A stretch of DNA of 64,000 nt from Mycobacterium parascrofulaceum ATCC BAA-614 (GTDB lineage: Bacteria > Actinomycetota > Actinomycetes > Mycobacteriales > Mycobacteriaceae): NCBI RefSeq assembly GCF_000164135.1, contig NZ_GG770554.1, forward strand, positions 215,787-279,786, in the 5' to 3' direction. A program made the translations under genes and the position numbers. Below are positions 9,045 through 17,139 of the stretch, in pieces. Below the pieces are notes generated by a model. That model searched no databases. It was not told the origin of the DNA and worked only from the letters and a program-made list of their open reading frames with translations. How positions within the stretch are numbered: the first letter of the stretch is position 1; each line of letters opens with the position of its first letter.

Positions 9045-9074
9045 CCCCCGACGAACTAACGACCGTGACCACTA
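8484..9074 (+). mobile_element. IS630-family remnant, one terminal repeat kept
   Basis: The right end keeps a 23-base terminal inverted repeat at 9052-9074 that matches 18 of 23 bases of the ends of the intact element at 27516-28645, including the terminal TA. The left end is gone. The remnant stops exactly at the start of the downstream Mce-associated gene, which implies a deletion running from inside the element through the 3' part of the gene it had entered. Confidence 0.75.
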
Positions 9075-9177
9075 GCGCTTCAGCTTCGGCGGCTTCGGCC
9101 TCGGCTTCCTCGATCAAGGCCATCGTGTCGGCCTTCGAGGTGGCCGGATCTCGCGGCGGTTTCTTGGCGTCAGCCAT
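9073..9177 (-). pseudogene. Mce-associated membrane protein A, N-terminal fragment
   Basis: About 35 codons starting with MADAKKPPRD at ATG 9177 and running into AEAEAAEAEAL, the Ala/Glu-rich helical opening seen in the intact paralog at 40277-41200. The frame is cut at a TA dinucleotide by the IS630 remnant. Only the final Pro-stop (CCG TGA) of the gene seems to survive on the far side, overlapping the GTG of the B gene as in the two intact pairs. The membrane and mature domains are lost. Confidence 0.75.
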
Positions 9178-9232
9178 CGCGCTTGCTGCCCGTTGCCACC
9201 ATGATTCGACTGACCCCTGTGCGTTCACGCGG

Positions 9233-9664
9233 CTACCATCGCACGAGCCAGAACTGTGAACTGTTGGTGCTACCCGGTCCGCCACTGCAGCCCGTGTCGA
9301 ACGTCGAGTCCACCTGACCCGCCAGCGTCGCCGCGTCCCACGTGTACACGTCATGCGACGGGAAGAACTGGACCGCGCAGCGCACACCGTCGGCCATGGT
9401 GTAGCGGCCGTTGGCCAGGTGGGCGTCCGACTTCCAAAACGCCGCCTGCCCGTTGGGTTGCGCGATCGCTTGACCGTCAGGCATTCCGGTCCTGGTCATA
9501 TCGGCACGGTCGAATCGCAGAGGTCCAGCTGTGGCTCGGATCGCGGGGGTGTCCAGCCGATAGTTGCCGATCTGCATGTCCGCGCGTGCGGTGGCATTAA
9601 GAATCAGCGCGGCCGTGGCAAGCGCAAGGCTCACAGCAAGAGTCTTCACCGATGCGTCGCCCAT
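9233..9664 (-). CDS. Small secreted protein
   Basis: A 143-residue exported protein. A signal peptide is evident (KTLAVSLALATAALILNATARA, cleavage after ARA near residue 28). The mature part has two cysteines (VRCAVQF and DTGCSGG) that may form a disulfide and is rich in Asp, Trp and Gly. GTG at 9649 is an alternative start that gives a tighter signal peptide. It lies upstream of, and in line with, the broken Mce-associated pair, so it may have been co-transcribed with it. No function is known to me; small exported proteins also flank the other two Mce-associated pairs here. Confidence 0.7.
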   Translation of the reverse strand: MGDASVKTLAVSLALATAALILNATARADMQIGNYRLDTPAIRATAGPLRFDRADMTRTGMPDGQAIAQPNGQAAFWKSDAHLANGRYTMADGVRCAVQFFPSHDVYTWDAATLAGQVDSTFDTGCSGGPGSTNSSQFWLVRW

Positions 9665-9743
9665 CTCTGCACAAGCGGTTGACCCAATATCGGGCGCGGT
9701 CCCACCGAACAGGCCTACTCGGCAAATTGCGGGGGGCAACGGC

Positions 9744-11108
9744 TCAGTCGATGACGGCGGCCTCCTTGCGTTCGGTTATCGGCCTGGCAAGTTCTTGTTG
9801 GTCGCAAATGCGCTGCAATTTCTCCAGCGTCTCGTCCAGGCCGGCCCCGATCTTGCGGCCGGGGGTGAAGCCGGCCGGCAGCTTGCGCATGCCCTGGATG
9901 ACGCCGATGGTCTCGTAGTGGATGGTGCCCTCGGGGTCGCAGTGATAGTCGGGCATCCGGTCGAGAACGGCCGTCAGCATCGATTTGAACACGGTGCGAG
10001 CCACGTTGGATCCGATGCACCGGTGGACGCCGAGGCCAAAGCTGAAGTGGCGATTACCCTTTCGGTCCAGCACGATCTCGTCCGGGTCTTTGAACACCGC
10101 TGGGTCCCGGTTGGCCATGGCCCACGAGATCCACAGCCGTTCCCCCTCCTTGAACTGGGTGCCGTCGAGTTCGACGTCGTCGGAGAAGGTTCGGCCGTCG
10201 CCGGGGGCCGGGGTGAAGTACCGCAGGAATTCCTCGGTCGCCGGGTCGAGCAGGGTATCGCGTTGCTTGCTGAGCAACTCGCGTTGATCGGGGTGCTCCG
10301 AGAGCCATTCCAGGGAATGGGCGGTCAGCGCCGTGGTGGTGTCGAAGCCGCCGCCGATGACCAGGCCGAGGTTGCCGAGGATTTCCAGGTCGGGGGCGGG
10401 CTGCCCGTCGATCCGCATCTCCAGCAGGGCGTTGACGATGCCGGGTCGCGGGTTCTGGCGAATCTCGATCATGTTGTTGACCAGGTCGAGCCCCATCTGC
10501 CGGTGCATCTCGGTGACCCGCTGGATATCCGGGGAGTGTTCGGGGGTGTAGACGGCCGCATGGGTGGGCTCGCTGTACATCTGCCAGTTCTTCAGTGGGA
10601 TGCCCAGCATGGCCAGTGTCAGAACCGCGGGCACGACATTGGCCAGGTCGTCGACGAAGTCGATCTGGCCTTCCTCGATCTTCTCGTCGAGGCAGGCGCG
10701 GGTCACGTCGTCGATGAACGGCTTCCAGCGCTTGACCGCTGCCGGTGACAGGTAGGGGTTGAGCACGTTGCGATAGATGCGGTGCTCGGGGTCGTCCATC
10801 TCCAAGATGCCGCCGCGTACCCCGTTGATCCGGCTGGCCGTCGGAATCGAAATGCCTTTGTAGCCGCGGCGTTCGTTGTTGACATCGTGATCGTTGGAGA
10901 CCGCCGGGCAGCGAGCCAGTTCGAACACCTCGTGGCTTCCGGCCGCCACCCAGTGGCCGCCGTAGGCGTCGCTCCAGGCCATCGGGCACTTGGCGTGCAT
11001 CTCTTCGGTGATGGCCTTGAAGTTCGACCGGTATTCCGGGGAATGCCGCTCGAACTGATACCGCTTCTTCTTGCGGTCGCTATCGCTGACCGCGTCGCCG
11101 ACACTCAA
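9744..11108 (-). CDS. Cytochrome P450
   Basis: A 454-residue bacterial class I P450, a haem monooxygenase that hydroxylates a hydrophobic substrate with electrons from a ferredoxin. Visible are the I-helix oxygen-activation region GGGFDTTTA, the ExxR element in EEFLR, and the haem-binding loop FSFGLGVHRCIGSN with the cysteine ligand. The C-terminus extends about 60 residues beyond the haem loop, normal for mycobacterial CYPs. It follows a 3Fe-4S ferredoxin gene by about 20 bases and an SDR gene, so the three form a leftward operon: ferredoxin as redox partner and SDR to oxidise the alcohol formed. CYP family assignment needs alignment. Confidence 0.93.
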   Translation of the reverse strand: MSVGDAVSDSDRKKKRYQFERHSPEYRSNFKAITEEMHAKCPMAWSDAYGGHWVAAGSHEVFELARCPAVSNDHDVNNERRGYKGISIPTASRINGVRGGILEMDDPEHRIYRNVLNPYLSPAAVKRWKPFIDDVTRACLDEKIEEGQIDFVDDLANVVPAVLTLAMLGIPLKNWQMYSEPTHAAVYTPEHSPDIQRVTEMHRQMGLDLVNNMIEIRQNPRPGIVNALLEMRIDGQPAPDLEILGNLGLVIGGGFDTTTALTAHSLEWLSEHPDQRELLSKQRDTLLDPATEEFLRYFTPAPGDGRTFSDDVELDGTQFKEGERLWISWAMANRDPAVFKDPDEIVLDRKGNRHFSFGLGVHRCIGSNVARTVFKSMLTAVLDRMPDYHCDPEGTIHYETIGVIQGMRKLPAGFTPGRKIGAGLDETLEKLQRICDQQELARPITERKEAAVID

Positions 11109-11129
11109 AGCTCTGTCTCCCTTTATGTG

Positions 11130-11324
11130 TCATTCGGTGATGATGATGGCCTGCTCCGGGCAGGACTGCGCGGCTTCGCGAACCTGGTCCTCGCGCTCGG
11201 TAGGCACCACTTCGTCGACCGCGGACGAACTGCCGTCGATGTCGCTGAGCTGAAAGGACTCCGGCGCGATCATCGCGCACAGGGTGTGGCCCTGACAGCG
11301 TTCTGGATCAACCCAGACCTTCAC
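11130..11324 (-). CDS. 3Fe-4S type ferredoxin, P450 redox partner
   Basis: A 64-residue ferredoxin with cluster ligands Cys10, Cys16 and Cys55 in the pattern C-x2-H-x2-C...C-P. His13 replaces the usual second cysteine, as in ferredoxins that pair with mycobacterial P450s. It sits directly upstream of the P450 gene and downstream of the SDR gene in the same orientation, so transfer of electrons to that P450 is the obvious role. Confidence 0.92.
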   Translation of the reverse strand: MKVWVDPERCQGHTLCAMIAPESFQLSDIDGSSSAVDEVVPTEREDQVREAAQSCPEQAIIITE

Positions 11325-11354
11325 GGTGTCTCCTTGTGGTGGTTCCTTGCCGGC

Positions 11355-12056
11355 TCAGGTGTTGCGGCCGCCGTTGACGCCGAGGATCTGACCGGTGATG
11401 TAGCCGGCCTCTTCGGAGACCAGGAAAGCGCATGCCGCCGCGATGTCTTCGGGCTTGCCCATCCGGCGCACCGGGGTCCGCGCGATGGTCTCCTCGATGT
11501 CGCCCAGGAAGCCGTTCTTCTCCGCGGCGCGCAACATCGGGGTGTCGATGAAGCCCGGCGGCACCGCGTTGACCGTGATGCCGGCGGGGCCGTACTCGAG
11601 GGCCAGGGACTTGGTGAGCCCGTTGACGGCGGACTTGGCCGCCACGTAATGGCTCATGTACGGCGCGCCGGAATGCGTGCTCGAGGAGGAGATGTTGACG
11701 ATGCGCCCCCACTGCGTCTCGATCATGTCGGGCAGCACGGCCTGAATGGTGTGGAACACCCCGTTGAGGTTGACGTCGATCACCCGTTGCCAGTCGTCGA
11801 ACGTGATGTTGTTGAAGCGCTTGAATCCGTCCAGACCCGCGGCATTGACGAGAACCGTGACCGGCCCGAGCTTGGCGCGGATGGCCGCGAACGCGGCGTC
11901 CACCTGCGATCGATCGGTGACGTCCGCGGTGAACGAATGGTCGTCGTCCGACGGTCGCAGGTCGATCGTGGCGACGTCCAGGCCGTCGGCGCGCAACCGC
12001 TGCGCCACGGCAAGACCGATGCCGGATCCGCCACCGGTGACCACCGCAGTCTTCAC
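11355..12056 (-). CDS. Short-chain dehydrogenase/reductase (SDR)
   Basis: A 233-residue classical SDR. The cofactor motif TGGGSGIG is near residues 7-14, NAAG is present, and the active site shows the Ser row NISSSSTHSG followed by the catalytic Tyr-x3-Lys in HYVAAKSA. It probably oxidises a hydroxyl group made by the neighbouring P450 or reduces a keto-acyl group. I start it at GTG 12056, with GGAG and GAGG upstream; an ATG at 12095 would add 13 residues and cannot be excluded. First gene of the SDR-ferredoxin-P450 operon, divergent from the aldehyde dehydrogenase operon. Confidence 0.88.
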   Translation of the reverse strand: MKTAVVTGGGSGIGLAVAQRLRADGLDVATIDLRPSDDDHSFTADVTDRSQVDAAFAAIRAKLGPVTVLVNAAGLDGFKRFNNITFDDWQRVIDVNLNGVFHTIQAVLPDMIETQWGRIVNISSSSTHSGAPYMSHYVAAKSAVNGLTKSLALEYGPAGITVNAVPPGFIDTPMLRAAEKNGFLGDIEETIARTPVRRMGKPEDIAAACAFLVSEEAGYITGQILGVNGGRNT

Positions 12057-12116
12057 GTTTGAGACCTCTACTCCACAGGTGACCGTCTCAGCCACAAAGA
12101 ATCTCGCTTACGATTA

Positions 12117-12133
12117 TGAGAACCTTACTCTCA
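12117..12133. promoter_or_regulatory. Putative operator, TGAGAAC-CTT-ACTCTCA
   Basis: A 7-3-7 near-palindrome upstream of the SDR-ferredoxin-P450 operon. The outer TGAGA/TCTCA arms are perfect and only the inner bases differ. Its ACTCTC arm matches the perfect palindrome at 27079-27093 and its GAGAA arm matches the GAGAAT sites, so it links the two variants of the motif. Confidence 0.45.
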
Positions 12134-12294
12134 CGGAAGATCGGGTTGCAACACGCCCGGGAAACCCTGTTCGGCCTGCTTCGAGGCGCCCTACGCGGCG
12201 GCGGACGGGCGCTTGCGTCGCTGGTCAGGGGCCCGCCTTCAATCCTGAGAGTTTCTTGAATTATCGAGACTCGAATGTAAGACTCGCCGGGGAA

Positions 12295-12309
12295 GAGAAT
12301 GAAATTATC
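12295..12309. promoter_or_regulatory. Putative operator, GAGAAT-GAA-ATTATC
   Basis: A 6-3-6 palindrome with one mismatch, 30 bases upstream of the aldehyde dehydrogenase start. Read on the other strand its arms are GATAAT/ATTCTC, identical to the site at 4162. Its distance to the start codon equals that of the perfect site before the acyl-CoA dehydrogenase gene. Confidence 0.5.
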
Positions 12310-12338
12310 GTGACCGTCACCACATTAGGGGGTACGGA

Positions 12339-13865
12339 ATGCCTGCCCAGGACACGGCAGAGCCCGCCGCTGGAGCCACAGCGACCATCGCGGATGCCGC
12401 GCCTGAGTCACACGCCGACCGCCGGCTGTTGATCGGTGGCCGCCTGGTCACCGCCGACAAGACTTTTCCGTCGATTAATCCCGCCACCGGTGCGGTCATC
12501 GGGCACGCTCCGGACGCCGGTGCCGGCGAGGCCCAAGCGGCGATCGCGGCGGCCCGGCATGCGTTCGACACCACCCGTTGGTCCACCGACGTCGAGTTGC
12601 GGATCCGCTGCCTCGACCAGCTGCACCGGGTGCTGGTCGAGCACGCCGACGAGTTGCGCGAGCTCACCATCGCCGAGGTCGGCGCCACGCGGGCGCTGAC
12701 CCAGGGCGCTCAGCTCGACGAGCCGATCGGCATCGTGCGCTTCTACGCGGACCTACTTCGCGGCTATGAGTTCTCCGACGACCTCGGCGAGAAAGAATCG
12801 CGGGGCATGCTCCACCACCGCTGGGTGGAGAAGGAAGCGGCCGGGGTGGTCGCGGCGATCATCGCCTACAACTACCCGAACCAGTTGGCGCTGGCGAAGC
12901 TGGCCCCGGCGCTCGCCGCCGGGTGCACCGTCGTCCTCAAGGGCGCGCCGGACACACCGTTGGTCACACTGGCGCTCGGCGAGCTGATCGCCGCACACAC
13001 CGACATACCGGCCGGCGTGGTCAACGTGCTGAGCTCGTCGGGTCCCGAGGCGGGTGAGGCGTTGACCACCAGTCCCGACGTCGACGTCGTCACCTTCACA
13101 GGATCGACGGCGGTCGGGCGCAAGATCATGGCCGCGGCGAGCGAGACGGTCAAGCGCGTCTTCCTGGAATTGGGCGGCAAGTCGGCGGCCATCATCCTCG
13201 ACGACGCCGACTTCACGAGCGCGGCCATGTTCGCGGCGTTCAGCATGGTGACCCACGCGGGGCAGGGGTGCGCGCTGACGTCGCGGCTGCTGGTGCCCCG
13301 GTCGCACCACGACGAGATCGTCGACTTGATCGCGCAGAACTTCGCCAAGGTGCGCCATGGTGACCCGGCCGATCCGAAAACCTTCATGGGGCCGTTGATC
13401 AACGAACGCCAGCGGGACAAGGTCGACGGCATGGTCCAGCGGGCGGTGGCCGCCGGCGCGACCCTGGTCACCGGCGGCAAGCGGTTGGATCCCGGCTACT
13501 TCTATGCACCGACGCTGCTCACCGACGTCGATCCCGACAGCGAGATCGCGCAGGAGGAGATCTTCGGGCCGGTGCTGGTCGTGATCGCATTCGACGATGA
13601 CGACGACGCAGTGCGCATCGCCAACAACTCGATCTACGGGCTGGCGGGCGCCGTCTTCGGCGGCGACCAGGACCGGGCGCTCGCCGTGGCGCGCCGGATC
13701 CGGGCCGGTTCCTTCTCCATCAACGGCGGCAACTACTTCGGCGCGGACAGCCCGTTCGGGGGCTTCAAGCAGTCGGGGGTGGGTCGCGAGATGGGGGTTG
13801 CCGGGCTGGAGGAGCTCTTGGAGAGCAAGACGTTTGCGGTGCCGGCCGCGGGGGCCCGGGCATGA
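12339..13865 (+). CDS. Aldehyde dehydrogenase
   Basis: A 508-residue NAD(P)-dependent aldehyde dehydrogenase converting an aldehyde to the acid. The oxyanion Asn lies in AYNYPNQLAL, the NAD loop in FTGSTAVGR, the general-base Glu in LELGGKSA and the catalytic Cys in GQGCALTSR. The C-terminal PFGGFKQSGVGRE confirms the family. The first 25 residues are a low-complexity acidic tail. It overlaps the following CoA transferase by four bases (ATGA), suggesting that the acid formed is activated to a CoA thioester in the next step. The palindrome at 12295 lies just upstream. Confidence 0.94.
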   Translation: MPAQDTAEPAAGATATIADAAPESHADRRLLIGGRLVTADKTFPSINPATGAVIGHAPDAGAGEAQAAIAAARHAFDTTRWSTDVELRIRCLDQLHRVLVEHADELRELTIAEVGATRALTQGAQLDEPIGIVRFYADLLRGYEFSDDLGEKESRGMLHHRWVEKEAAGVVAAIIAYNYPNQLALAKLAPALAAGCTVVLKGAPDTPLVTLALGELIAAHTDIPAGVVNVLSSSGPEAGEALTTSPDVDVVTFTGSTAVGRKIMAAASETVKRVFLELGGKSAAIILDDADFTSAAMFAAFSMVTHAGQGCALTSRLLVPRSHHDEIVDLIAQNFAKVRHGDPADPKTFMGPLINERQRDKVDGMVQRAVAAGATLVTGGKRLDPGYFYAPTLLTDVDPDSEIAQEEIFGPVLVVIAFDDDDDAVRIANNSIYGLAGAVFGGDQDRALAVARRIRAGSFSINGGNYFGADSPFGGFKQSGVGREMGVAGLEELLESKTFAVPAAGARA

Positions 13866-15067
13866 GGCCGCTGGAGGGGATCCGCGTCCTGGAAGTGGCC
13901 ATGTACGGCTTCGTCCCTTCGGCCGGCGCCGTGCTCGCCGAGTGGGGCGCGGACGTGGTCAAGGTCGAGCACGCGGTGACGGGCGACCCCCAGCGCGGAC
14001 TGCGCCAGACCGGCATGCTGCGCGTCGAGGGCGACCCGAACCCCAACATCGAGCACGCCAACCGGGGCAAGCGCAGCATCGGCCTGGACATGTCGGTGCC
14101 CGAGGGCAAGGAGGTGCTCTACGAGCTTGCCCGCCGCTCCGACGTCTTCCTGACCAGTTTTCTTCCCGCTCACCGGAAGAAGTTCGGCATCGACATCGAG
14201 GACATTCGTACGGTCAACCCGAAGATCGTCTACGCCCGCGGGAGCGCGCTCGGTCCGCGCGGCCCCGAGTCAGACAAGGGCGGCTACGACATGACCGCCT
14301 TCTGGTGCAGGGCCGGAACCGCCGCGACAATCACCCCGGCGGGGATGCCCGGCATGATCGCGCCCCCCGGCCCGGCCTACGGCGACACCATCTCCGGCAC
14401 CAACCTCGCCGGCGGCATCGCGGCCGCGCTGCTCAAGCGGGAGCGCACCGGCGAAGCGTCCATCGTGGACGTGTCGCTGCTGGGCAGCGGCCTGTGGTCG
14501 ATGGGACACACGGTCGCGCTGACGAAGCACCTGGGGCAGCGGATGGAAGCGCCTCCGCCGGGCGTGCACGGCGCCCCGAACAACCCATTGGTGGGCCTCT
14601 ACACCACGTCCGACGAACGCTACATCTCGTTCGTGATGATGCAGCCCACCAAGTTCTGGGCCGACGTATGCCGGCATGTCGACCTGCCGGAGCTCGCCGA
14701 CGATCCGCGCTTCGCCACGGTGGAAAACATCGCCGCCAATACGGCGGACGCGGTGGAAATCCTCACCAAGGCCATCGGCACCCGCACCCTTGCCGAGTGG
14801 AGCGAACGCTTTGTCACGCTTGCCGGTCCGTGGGCGCCCGTGCAGGACACCTTGCAGGCGGTCGACGACGCGCAGATCCGGGCGAACGACTACCTTGTTC
14901 ATGCAGGCGAACTCGACCTGGTGGCCAACCCGGTACAGTTCGACGTCGCAGCGCCACAGACCGGGCCGGCCCCAGCATTCGCCGAGCAGACCGACGAGAT
15001 TCTGATGGAGCTCGGGCTCGATTGGGACCGCATCATCGAACTCAAGACGGCCGGCGCCGTCACTTGA
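13862..15067 (+). CDS. CaiB/BaiF class III CoA transferase
   Basis: A 401-residue family III CoA transferase, which moves CoA between carboxylic acids through an aspartyl-CoA intermediate. It opens with the family pattern LEGIRVLEV and GAVLAEWGADVVKVE, followed by NRGKRSIGLDM. The catalytic Asp is most likely in KGGYDMTAFW. Length is normal. The ATGA overlap with the aldehyde dehydrogenase makes translational coupling likely, so the pair probably turns an aldehyde into an acyl-CoA. The substrate is unknown. Confidence 0.92.
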   Translation: MRPLEGIRVLEVAMYGFVPSAGAVLAEWGADVVKVEHAVTGDPQRGLRQTGMLRVEGDPNPNIEHANRGKRSIGLDMSVPEGKEVLYELARRSDVFLTSFLPAHRKKFGIDIEDIRTVNPKIVYARGSALGPRGPESDKGGYDMTAFWCRAGTAATITPAGMPGMIAPPGPAYGDTISGTNLAGGIAAALLKRERTGEASIVDVSLLGSGLWSMGHTVALTKHLGQRMEAPPPGVHGAPNNPLVGLYTTSDERYISFVMMQPTKFWADVCRHVDLPELADDPRFATVENIAANTADAVEILTKAIGTRTLAEWSERFVTLAGPWAPVQDTLQAVDDAQIRANDYLVHAGELDLVANPVQFDVAAPQTGPAPAFAEQTDEILMELGLDWDRIIELKTAGAVT

Positions 15068-15441
15068 GTGCTATAGGGACGGAGCTGTGTGAAATGCCTG
15101 AGCCGCGCGCCGCTTGTCCTCCGATGGGCTGCCGGATAACGGTTTCGAGTTTTCGGTTCCACCGGGACGCGGCATGAGTCATAATCGCCGGACGCTTCGA
15201 GACGTGGGGCCCCTCGCTTCGAAGGTCCAACTCACGCGACAGGACGGAGGCGGGGCGTGAGGATCGTAGAGGTTGTCACGCCAGAGGTAGAGGCCGGAAT
15301 GTGGCTGTCCGCTACGCATTTCGCGATCGAAGGCGTGAGTTCGTGGCGGTCGGATCGACCGACCTTCCAGCAGCCGGCGCAACGGAAAAGATTGAAGAAT
15401 GAGACTGTCGGTCTGAAAAATGCTGGAAGGAGCTGAGATCG
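15068..15441 (+). promoter_or_regulatory. 374-base leader of the mce operon
   Basis: No convincing gene lies here. The last 80 bases are AT-richer. They contain a perfect 10-base inverted repeat: CCTTCCAGCA at 15363-15372 and TGCTGGAAGG at 15421-15430, 48 bases apart. The right arm covers the GGAAGGAG ribosome binding site of yrbEA, so pairing of the arms in the transcript would hide the site. No regulator gene of the Mce1R or Mce3R type lies beside the operon. Confidence 0.45.
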
Positions 15442-16260
15442 ATGGCGATTAGGCGAGCCGGCCCGGAGCGATGGACGGGGGGCATCTCGTTGGGACGCGG
15501 CTCCAAACCGATGGAGGCGGTCGGCGGCCTATTTGCGATGTCGGCCGACGCGATCAAATTCGTCTTTCGCCGACCCTTTCAATGGCGCGAGTTCTTGGAG
15601 CAGTCGTGGTTCGTTGCGCGCGTTGCGATCGCACCGACGCTACTGGTTGCCATTCCGTTCACCGTGTTGGTCAGCTTCACCCTCAACATTCTGTTGCGGG
15701 AACTGGGTGCCGCGGATCTGTCCGGCGCCGGCGCCGCCTTTGGTGCGGTCACCCAAGTTGGTCCACTGGTAACGGTGTTGATCGTGGCGGGGGCGGGTTC
15801 CACGGCGATGTGTGCCGACTTGGGTTCGCGAACGATCCGGGAAGAGATCGATGCGATGGAGGTGCTGGGAATCAACCCGGTGCAACGACTGGTGACGCCT
15901 CGTATGCTCGCGGCTGGGCTGGTGGCCCTGCTGCTCAACAGCCTGGTCGTCATCATCGGGATTGTGGGCGGCTACGTTTTTTCGGTGTTCGTTCAAGACG
16001 TCAACCCGGGGGCGTTCGCCGCTGGCATCACCCTGCTAACCGGTGTTCCCGAGGTAATCATTTCTTGCGTCAAGGCAGCGCTTTTCGGCCTGATCGCCGG
16101 CTTGGTCGCGTGCTATCGCGGGCTGACGATCACAGGCGGCGGCGCCAAGGCCGTCGGCAACGCTGTCAATGAGACGGTCGTGTACGCGTTCATGTCGTTG
16201 TTCGTCGTGAACGTGGTCGTCACCGCGATCGGCATCCGAATGTCAGCCAAGGGTCACTGA
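15442..16260 (+). CDS. yrbEA: YrbE family permease A of the mce operon
   Basis: A 272-residue integral membrane protein of the MlaE/YrbE family, the permease half of an Mce lipid importer. After a basic N-terminus it has about five membrane segments. The diagnostic cytoplasmic loop EEIDAMEVLGINPVQRLVTPR (about 135-156) contacts the ATPase (MceG in M. tuberculosis, not encoded here). First gene of the operon, with GGAAGGAG eight bases before ATG 15442. Which of the numbered mce operons it belongs to cannot be told without alignment. Confidence 0.93.
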   Translation: MAIRRAGPERWTGGISLGRGSKPMEAVGGLFAMSADAIKFVFRRPFQWREFLEQSWFVARVAIAPTLLVAIPFTVLVSFTLNILLRELGAADLSGAGAAFGAVTQVGPLVTVLIVAGAGSTAMCADLGSRTIREEIDAMEVLGINPVQRLVTPRMLAAGLVALLLNSLVVIIGIVGGYVFSVFVQDVNPGAFAAGITLLTGVPEVIISCVKAALFGLIAGLVACYRGLTITGGGAKAVGNAVNETVVYAFMSLFVVNVVVTAIGIRMSAKGH

Positions 16261-16279
16261 GGAGGTGGAGACGCACGCC

Positions 16280-17128
16280 ATGATGACGTTACGAGCCGCT
16301 TATCCGCGCCTGACGCGGCAAATCGAAAAGCCGGTCGGCACTCTCGGCCGCATCGGCGACCACACCCTCTTCTACGGCAAGGCGCTTGCCGGGGTCCCTT
16401 TCGCGGTGCGCCACTACCGGCGAGAGGTCATCCGCCTCATCGCCGAAATCAGCATGGGCGCGGGAACTTTGGCCATGATCGGCGGCACGCTAGTGATCGT
16501 CGGCTTCTTGACGCTGGCGGCGGGCGGCACGCTGGCAGTACAGGGTTACAGCTCGCTGGGCAATATCGGCATCGAGGCGCTGACCGGTTTCCTGGCCGCC
16601 TTCATCAACGTTCGAATCGCAGCGCCAATCGTCGCCGGAATCGGTCTGGCGGCGACCTTCGGTGCCGGTGTGACCGCGCAGCTCGGCGCGATGCGGATCA
16701 ACGAAGAAATCGACGCGTTGGAATCCATGGCGATCCGGCCTATTTCGTATCTGGTCAGCACCAGGATCGCGGCAGGGATGATGGCGATCACACCGCTGTA
16801 TTCCATCGCCGTCATCCTGTCCTTCCTCGCCAGCCAGTTCACGACCGTCGTCCTCTTCGGCCAATCGGGCGGCCTGTACCAGCATTACTTCACGACCTTC
16901 CTCAACCCGATCGACTTGTTGTGGTCGTTCCTGCAGGCCGTCCTGATGGCGATCACAATCTTGCTGATCCACACGTACTTCGGTTATTTTGCTTCGGGCG
17001 GTCCAGCCGGAGTCGGCGTCGCGACCGGGAACGCGGTACGGACGTCGCTGATCGTGGTCGTATCAGTAACACTGCTGGTGTCGCTGTCTATATACGGCTC
17101 CAACGGCAACTTCCACTTGTCCGGGTAG
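16280..17128 (+). CDS. yrbEB: YrbE family permease B of the mce operon
   Basis: The second permease subunit, 282 residues, with the same fold and the loop NEEIDALESMAIRPISYLVSTR. I start at ATG 16280 because GGAGGTGGAG lies nine bases upstream. A GTG at 16265 would be buried in that ribosome binding site. It follows yrbEA by about 20 bases and precedes mceA by 11, so the operon is tight. Known Mce systems use one A and one B permease as a heterodimer in the inner membrane. Confidence 0.92.
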   Translation: MMTLRAAYPRLTRQIEKPVGTLGRIGDHTLFYGKALAGVPFAVRHYRREVIRLIAEISMGAGTLAMIGGTLVIVGFLTLAAGGTLAVQGYSSLGNIGIEALTGFLAAFINVRIAAPIVAGIGLAATFGAGVTAQLGAMRINEEIDALESMAIRPISYLVSTRIAAGMMAITPLYSIAVILSFLASQFTTVVLFGQSGGLYQHYFTTFLNPIDLLWSFLQAVLMAITILLIHTYFGYFASGGPAGVGVATGNAVRTSLIVVVSVTLLVSLSIYGSNGNFHLSG

Positions 17129-17139
17129 GAGGATGTGAC

